A stretch of 25,000 bases of DNA. Origin: Conus ventricosus (taxonomy: Eukaryota > Mollusca > Gastropoda > Neogastropoda > Conidae). Location: positions 133,578,986 to 133,603,985 of the forward strand of contig CM031595.1 in assembly GCA_018398815.1 (NCBI GenBank), given 5' to 3'. Shown here piece by piece: positions 19,866 to 25,000 of this stretch (position 1 is the first letter of the stretch; each line of letters opens with the position of its first letter). The translations under genes were made by a program, and so were the position numbers. Below the pieces are notes generated by a model. The model had not been told where the DNA came from, ran no database searches, and was given only the letters and a program-made list of their open reading frames with translations.

Positions 19866-19919
19866 ACAAGTATTTGGCAACACATATTGTCGCCTGCGGC
19901 AATATGTACCAAATCTTGT
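19866..19919. repeat. Imperfect hairpin with ATATTGTCGC-type motifs
   Basis: ACAAG-ATTTGG-ACATATTG pairs with CAATATGT-CCAAAT-CTTGT around a short CG-rich loop. Related CATRTATTGTCGCC-like motifs occur at about 19810, 19850 and 19922, so the hairpin belongs to a larger repeated motif of about 120 bp. The family is not recognised. Confidence 0.6.
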
Positions 19920-20043
19920 GGCATGATTTGTCGACAGTATTCAGAGCTAACTATTTAGTTAAGAGATGATCAGGAGGGATTAATGTCAGTCAGTGATGAT
20001 ATGTTGTTGTTGCTGTTTTTGTTATTGCTGCTGTTGTCGTTGT

Positions 20044-20060
20044 TGATGACGACGATGATG

Positions 20061-20130
<70 letters not shown>

Positions 20131-20139
20131 CGACGACGA
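20044..20139 (+). repeat. (GAT)n trinucleotide microsatellite
   Basis: A GAT/ATG triplet run of about 95 bp with a GGT interruption near 20078 and GAC triplets at both edges. Confidence 0.97.
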
Positions 20140-20478
20140 CTGTGATGGTTGTATTACTGAGTATGAAAGTCATGGAGACTGAAACGTTTAGGTTGTTTCG
20201 AGAAAGTGCACTTACAGGCCTGCAAAACATGTCCCACGTAACACACCTAATACACTTTTTTTGTTCAGGGTCAGGCAGGTATCTCCGATACATAAAGTCA
20301 TACATGAGTTTTGATAACTGGACAACATAGGCTTACTACATATATACGATGGTCGAGCGCAAAGAAGACTTAGGCCAACTTCGAAGCCGTTTTCGAACAG
20401 GTACACGTTAATCAATTCCAGGTTTGAGAAACTCCAGGATGATAAATCTCTGGGCTGGTGAGCTCACTGTGGACAGAG

Positions 20479-20481
<3 letters not shown>

Positions 20482-20570
<89 letters not shown>

Positions 20571-20602
20571 GTGTGTGTGTGTGTGTGTGCGCGCGCGCGC
20601 GC
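20482..20602 (+). repeat. (GT)n microsatellite ending in (GC)n
   Basis: A GT run with one phase break near 20569, ending in GCGCGCGCGCGC at about 20589-20602. It is alternating purine/pyrimidine for nearly its whole length. Confidence 0.97.
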
Positions 20603-20823
20603 ATGCAACTTTTGTTTTTCTTTTGTTTAAATGAGCAATATATTTAGTTTTATCTGGGGTGCGTTTAGAATGGAACATAAAGCTGGAAATCTCAAGACTT
20701 GTGAAGCTCACTTTTGTTCCTTCTGGCCCAGATTCGCCTGGAACTTTTTTTCAGCTGCTTCTGCTATTAGGGTTCTAGTCTGCTTTTTCACCAGAAATCG
20801 CAAATCCGTAAGTATTTCTTGCA

Positions 20824-21300
20824 GATGTGAGCTTGCTTCATTCTGCTTTCAGACGGCACAGCAAGTTTTACTCAGAACCATTCCTTCTGACTACCCCCGA
20901 CTGAAGTATTCTTTCCGATTTTAGGCCACTCTTCATGATAATCTCTGAATGGATTTCCCAGTCTGTAAGACCCATGGTGCACTCCAGTTACCCACGCCAC
21001 CAAGCAACCCCAATTCCATGCTCTCCATGTCACAGTGGTTCCATACCATGATTCGTGGCCTCCTGCCGTTCAAAACGTCGTTGCTGGATTCTCGTGTATA
21101 GTACAATATAGACATCGATGATTGTGCGTGTATGAGAGATGTGTGGGTATGGTTTGAGGTGATGTGTGCTTCTTGATTCGTCTCTTGCTGGAAGGACTCA
21201 GGCTTTTTTTTCAAACAAATGTATATACATGATGATTTCGCTCCTTGTGTTCAAGGGACTGAACATTTCAGGTGTTTTGTTGCTTTTACAGGTTTTCATA
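20824..21300 (+). repeat. Dispersed repeat copy B (uninterrupted)
   Basis: The first two thirds resemble 624-925 and the last third resembles 3703-3823, in the same order and strand. Here the two parts are contiguous, which makes this the reference for the insertion of the long-TIR transposon in copy A. The element type is unknown. Confidence 0.7.
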
Positions 21301-24300
21301 CATTGCTTTTTTCCCCCTTGAAAGCATTAACGCATGAATGACCAAAAAAAAAAACCCCGACTTGAGTAGGTCAGACTTCCCATTATACAGATCTATGACA
21401 AGGCTGCCAAGAGCCATTCCAATCGCACATTTCACTTGCTGTCTCTTTGAAGACTTTGCCAAGAAAGTTGAAGGAGATGATAAGTTTATTTCGCTAAAGC
21501 TCATTGCCTGGTTTTGCCACTACCCAAACTGTCGCTTTTAGAGCCAGATATATCTCCTGGTGAAAAATCAGTACAGGTTTGTCATCAATAGGACCAAAAC
21601 AAGGACATTTCCGGGAGTTGATGTTGGTAGTGGACACGTCATTACTTAATGAATTTTAAAAAACATTTTGAAAAACAAGAGGAAAGTGGAAAAAAGCCGT
21701 CTCCGATTTAACATTGACGTCTTACAAGACCCTGACATTGCTGTGCACACAGTACTATCAGTCCTTGGCTTGGTCATATTGATGCAAAGACCTGTCCTCT
21801 TTTCACGAAGATACAGTCTGTACTTTTCCGTTTTCATCCATTTTACCTTCGAAAGGCAGAGAGAGTGCCATGACAGCAATTCATTTCATGTGTCCAGTTC
21901 TTTCAGTGTTGACAGGCGGGTACCAAATACACATATAGCTCACTCCTTGAACATGTTTATCTTCGTCTCCACTGTAGTACGGGACAAACATTCTGTATGT
22001 ACTTTTCGTTTTTTCTTCCATCATATGCAGCCTAGCGGAAAGCGTGCCGGGGTATCTGTCCATTTCGTGGGTCATTTTTTTTTCTTCTATTTTCCACCCC
22101 GCCTGAGTGTTCCTGCATCCTAGGTACAAAATATGATAATTCCTTCCACGTATACTTCGTCGTTTCCTCCAAGCAGCACACTTTTCCCTTTCGCCCTGGT
22201 GGAGGTCGACAGATGGCACAGACAGTGTCAACCTGTGCGTGACCAATCTGGTATGATCTGTGCAATTTTTCTCCTTCTATTTAGTGTCGTTTGGCTATAA
22301 ATCAAACCCTTTGGCGGACCCCATCCCCTCCAGGCAGAATTTTTTGTTGGTTTAGTCCCCACCTGCGGCAGGTACTGCTGGGTTTAGTTTACATGGGTAC
22401 CAGAGCAGAGTAAAACCATTTACCCGACAGACAAAGATGAAACTGTAAAAGTTGAAGAGGGCAGCGTGAAAAACCTGAGAAAAACGAGAGGGTTTAGGAT
22501 ATCAACAATACGTTCCTAAAAAATAAAAAAAAAAAGACCAGACCAACCGGAGTAAAGAGCGAGTTTATAACCAGATTACATGTGAACTCTGGAAAAAAAG
22601 AAGTCGCAAAGTGCTGCCCCAAGTTCGTAAAAAAAAATTTTCTTCAGCTCGTGACCTTTACCTTGAAAGATCTCATTCGGTCGGTGTATTAAAATGGTCC
22701 GTATTGGGCAAGCCGCAGTCACATCATGGCAAAGAGTGGTTTTACGACAAGCTCCCACTATAGACATAGGGAAGAGTGCCCCACGGGAAACGAAAGCTTG
22801 GCCGTGTCTGGAGTTGTCTCTGTTCACCTGTCCCGCAGAACAGCAAAGATCGAGGCTGCAGAATGTACCGGTAGTTTTCTCGCCGTATGCTTTACAGTCC
22901 TGAAACAGGGCCGGCAACACCGATGCTCCTGTCGAGGTTCTGTCGTGTCACTCCAGTGGCCATTATGATGCCATCTGCAGGGAGCAATTATGTCCCTTGA
23001 TGTCTTAATGGAAAGTCATTTGCGTGCCTGCAACCCTATGTGAACGCGGCGCAGGCTTCCAAACGGTGGTACTGGTGCAGGATTGCTACCAACTGGTTGG
23101 CCCCGGCGTTTGAAGACAGCTGGGTCCCACTCGCACATTATGTTGTGTGTGTGGGGTGTGGGGGGGGGGGGGGGTCGTTTCAGGCAAGTGGTTCATGACC
23201 ATGTTAAGGGCCCAACGCCAAGAGAGTCACAAAATGATTTCCCCAAATTGGTAAAGAAAAAAAAACTTTAAACTCATGGCTTTTCATCGTAATTAAATCC
23301 ATATTCGCATGGCAGTTAAAAACCGATCATGGAAATGGTGACTGTGCATGCACAAAAATTCGGCTTACGATTTTGCCTTGTGAACTTAGTCGGCAAAAAG
23401 TCGGGATAATCGTAAATTACTGGAAAGGTTGATGCGATTGACAATCGAAAATCGTGTTGTGAAAGGGCGGTAAGGTAACTGAAATCGCTGCTTAAGGTAT
23501 GACTGGGGCATTTTAGGGTACAACACTCAGCGTGACAACTGCAAAGTGAAAACTGTCTGCAAAAAGTTCGTGATACTCAAAAACCAGTCGTGAGGTAGGT
23601 ACGATCAGTACACGGGTATCGTAAGAGCGTCAAGGTGTTGTCTGGAGGCTGTGTCAGTGGGAACTCTTACATCGCTTCTGAAGAGGGTCATATAACGCTA
23701 CCTCAGGTCGGGGAAAGATAACTCTATTCCAGTCTGACTGCTGCGCTCTTTTTAACTTTGTAGTCGTGGATGACCAGGCAACAAACGAGAAGGTGTGGAA
23801 GATAGTTAGAATCTGTGCTTCACGTGCGACTGGGGCATTTTGTACATATAAACCTGTGGACACTACCAGACAGAGGATGACGCATGAACCTTGCAACATT
23901 GGGCACTGTACTTTCCTTGATGGCTGATGAGCTGTGCCCAAAACTTTCCGTGGAAAATACTTTCAGCACTTCAGTTAGTTGCCTTCGAACGAATGTACAC
24001 GGTTGTTGTATGGCTAAAGGAGTGTAGGCGGGGGATATCATTGAGTACGTATTACATGTGTTCGCGTTAACTCTGTCGTTTTGTGACTTTTGAAGAATCA
24101 TGTGGGGAGAAAGTCGCGCTGCGCATGGTTTGTGAGCGTCAGTATCTCTGAGTGGACGTAGTTTGAGTCTTTGACCGTCCATTCAGTTACACAGAGTACT
24201 CATCCATCCGCAAAGTGCACTTTATTTTCACCGTTGACTGGACTGCATGAGTAGATACAATAATCATTGTTAATGTTACTCTTTGTGCAGGTAGTCCTTT

Positions 24301-25000
24301 TATTTTCTCTCTGTCTGCTCTTTTGTGTATTTGTTATCATGAGTAGTGTACGCAAAATATAAAAGGACTGTGAAGATACATGTACAAGGGGTTACTATGT
24401 AATATGGATTTCGTTCATATAAATTGTATTCGGGTGCTGTAGTATTACAAAGTTGAGCCAGGTGACAGAGGAGGAACCATGACGAAATTGAAGCCAAACA
24501 TACCTTTTACTGTAATGAATTCGAAGTTAATATTATTTCGTTTTAAAACATGAATAAACGGTACTTTAATGGACGGTATAATGAATGAAAACTTTTTTTT
24601 TTCTTTTTCAGTTACGAACGTTTTTTCAACAAAGATCGCAATACAAATGACTTACCCCCATTATGAGGTATATGTCATGTCAGTAAAAAAACAAAACAAA
24701 AAAACAACAACACACTTTTAAAAAATAGCCCATTCATTGCTATTGACGCGTGTACACGTCATTGTGGGACTGAAGCCTCCTTGTGAAGAGGGGGCAGACA
24801 GATCAGGTGTCTAGATTCCACTGCCTGTCCTGTCTTGTTTTAAAAGGACGCCATCCACAGCCGAATATTTTCAGCAGTCACACTTACAGGACTGATCAGA
24901 AAACGTCTTCAGAAGTCAGACTATACCACCCACTGAACAGCTAGAAAGTTGCGTAGGATCTTGTTCGTATAATTGGCTTTATTTTTCTTTCTTCTATTTC
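21301..25000. other. Unassigned non-coding sequence
   Basis: No convincing gene, RNA or mobile element is visible. There are short homopolymers, including about 16 G near 23158-23174, pyrimidine-rich tracts near 22070-22100 and 24590-24610, and a 14-bp repeat GACTGGGGCATTTT at about 23503 and 23829. Open frames of up to about 150 codons exist but show no protein-like motifs. Confidence 0.4.

Noticed and set aside
19970..20330. Open frames rich in Met or Ile on both strands
   Set aside because: They come from the GAT triplet repeat.
21286..21541. Overlapping frames on both strands near 21.4 kb
   Set aside because: They are short, without motifs or supporting context, and the opposite-strand frames are equally open.
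22576..22968. 114-codon minus and 80-codon plus frames
   Set aside because: They overlap each other, with no recognisable domain or codon pattern to choose either.
24590..24625. Polypyrimidine tract plus CAG as a splice acceptor
   Set aside because: No coding exon follows, and a lone acceptor-like motif is common by chance.

Overview
The window looks like genomic DNA of a metazoan, probably a marine invertebrate. The reasons are long CA/TG, GA and GAT microsatellites, intronless transposon-type reading frames in large non-coding stretches, and mobile-element families I associate with molluscs and cnidarians. The species cannot be named from sequence alone. No intact host gene was found. The centrepiece, about 4.36 to 17.78 kb, is an endogenous Maverick/Polinton-type DNA virus (adintovirus-like). 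It carries about 15 densely packed, intronless, AT-rich genes: a retrovirus-like integrase, a protein-primed family B DNA polymerase, a double-jelly-roll-type major capsid protein, an FtsK/HerA-type packaging ATPase and several small membrane or coiled-coil proteins.

Layout. 1-0.6 kb: nothing recognised. 0.62-0.93 and 3.70-3.82 kb: two halves of a dispersed repeat whose uninterrupted relative lies at 20.82-21.30 kb. Between the halves, 943-3690 is a transposon with terminal inverted repeats of about 150-170 bp and one broken minus-strand gene, possibly of the Academ superfamily. 3.83-4.36 kb: unassigned. 4.36-4.64 kb: degenerate AAGTTCTT-rich tandem repeats at the left end of the virus-like element. 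4.72-5.55 kb: two minus-strand small genes. 5.6-7.55 kb: plus-strand small genes, the integrase and a coiled-coil gene. 7.54-10.95 kb: minus-strand polymerase and a short ORF. 11.0-13.0 kb: minus-strand hydrophobic protein, a 30-residue ORF and the capsid gene. 13.04-14.25 kb: plus-strand coiled-coil/membrane protein, overlapping tail to tail a minus-strand membrane-anchored protein at 14.2-15.3 kb. 15.45-17.67 kb: two plus-strand putative structural genes and the ATPase. 17.69-17.78 kb: a 39-bp-arm palindrome. 18.8-20.6 kb: microsatellites. The rest has no supported gene.

How the genes fit together. The integrase would insert the element. The polymerase would copy it from protein-primed ends. 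Capsid and ATPase would form and fill a virion. The small hydrophobic and coiled-coil proteins are probably virion or membrane components (inference). Almost every gene is broken by one or more frameshifts, many next to A/T homopolymers, with only one clear in-frame stop noted. This fits a fairly young dead copy, or indel errors in the assembly. I found no adenain-like protease.
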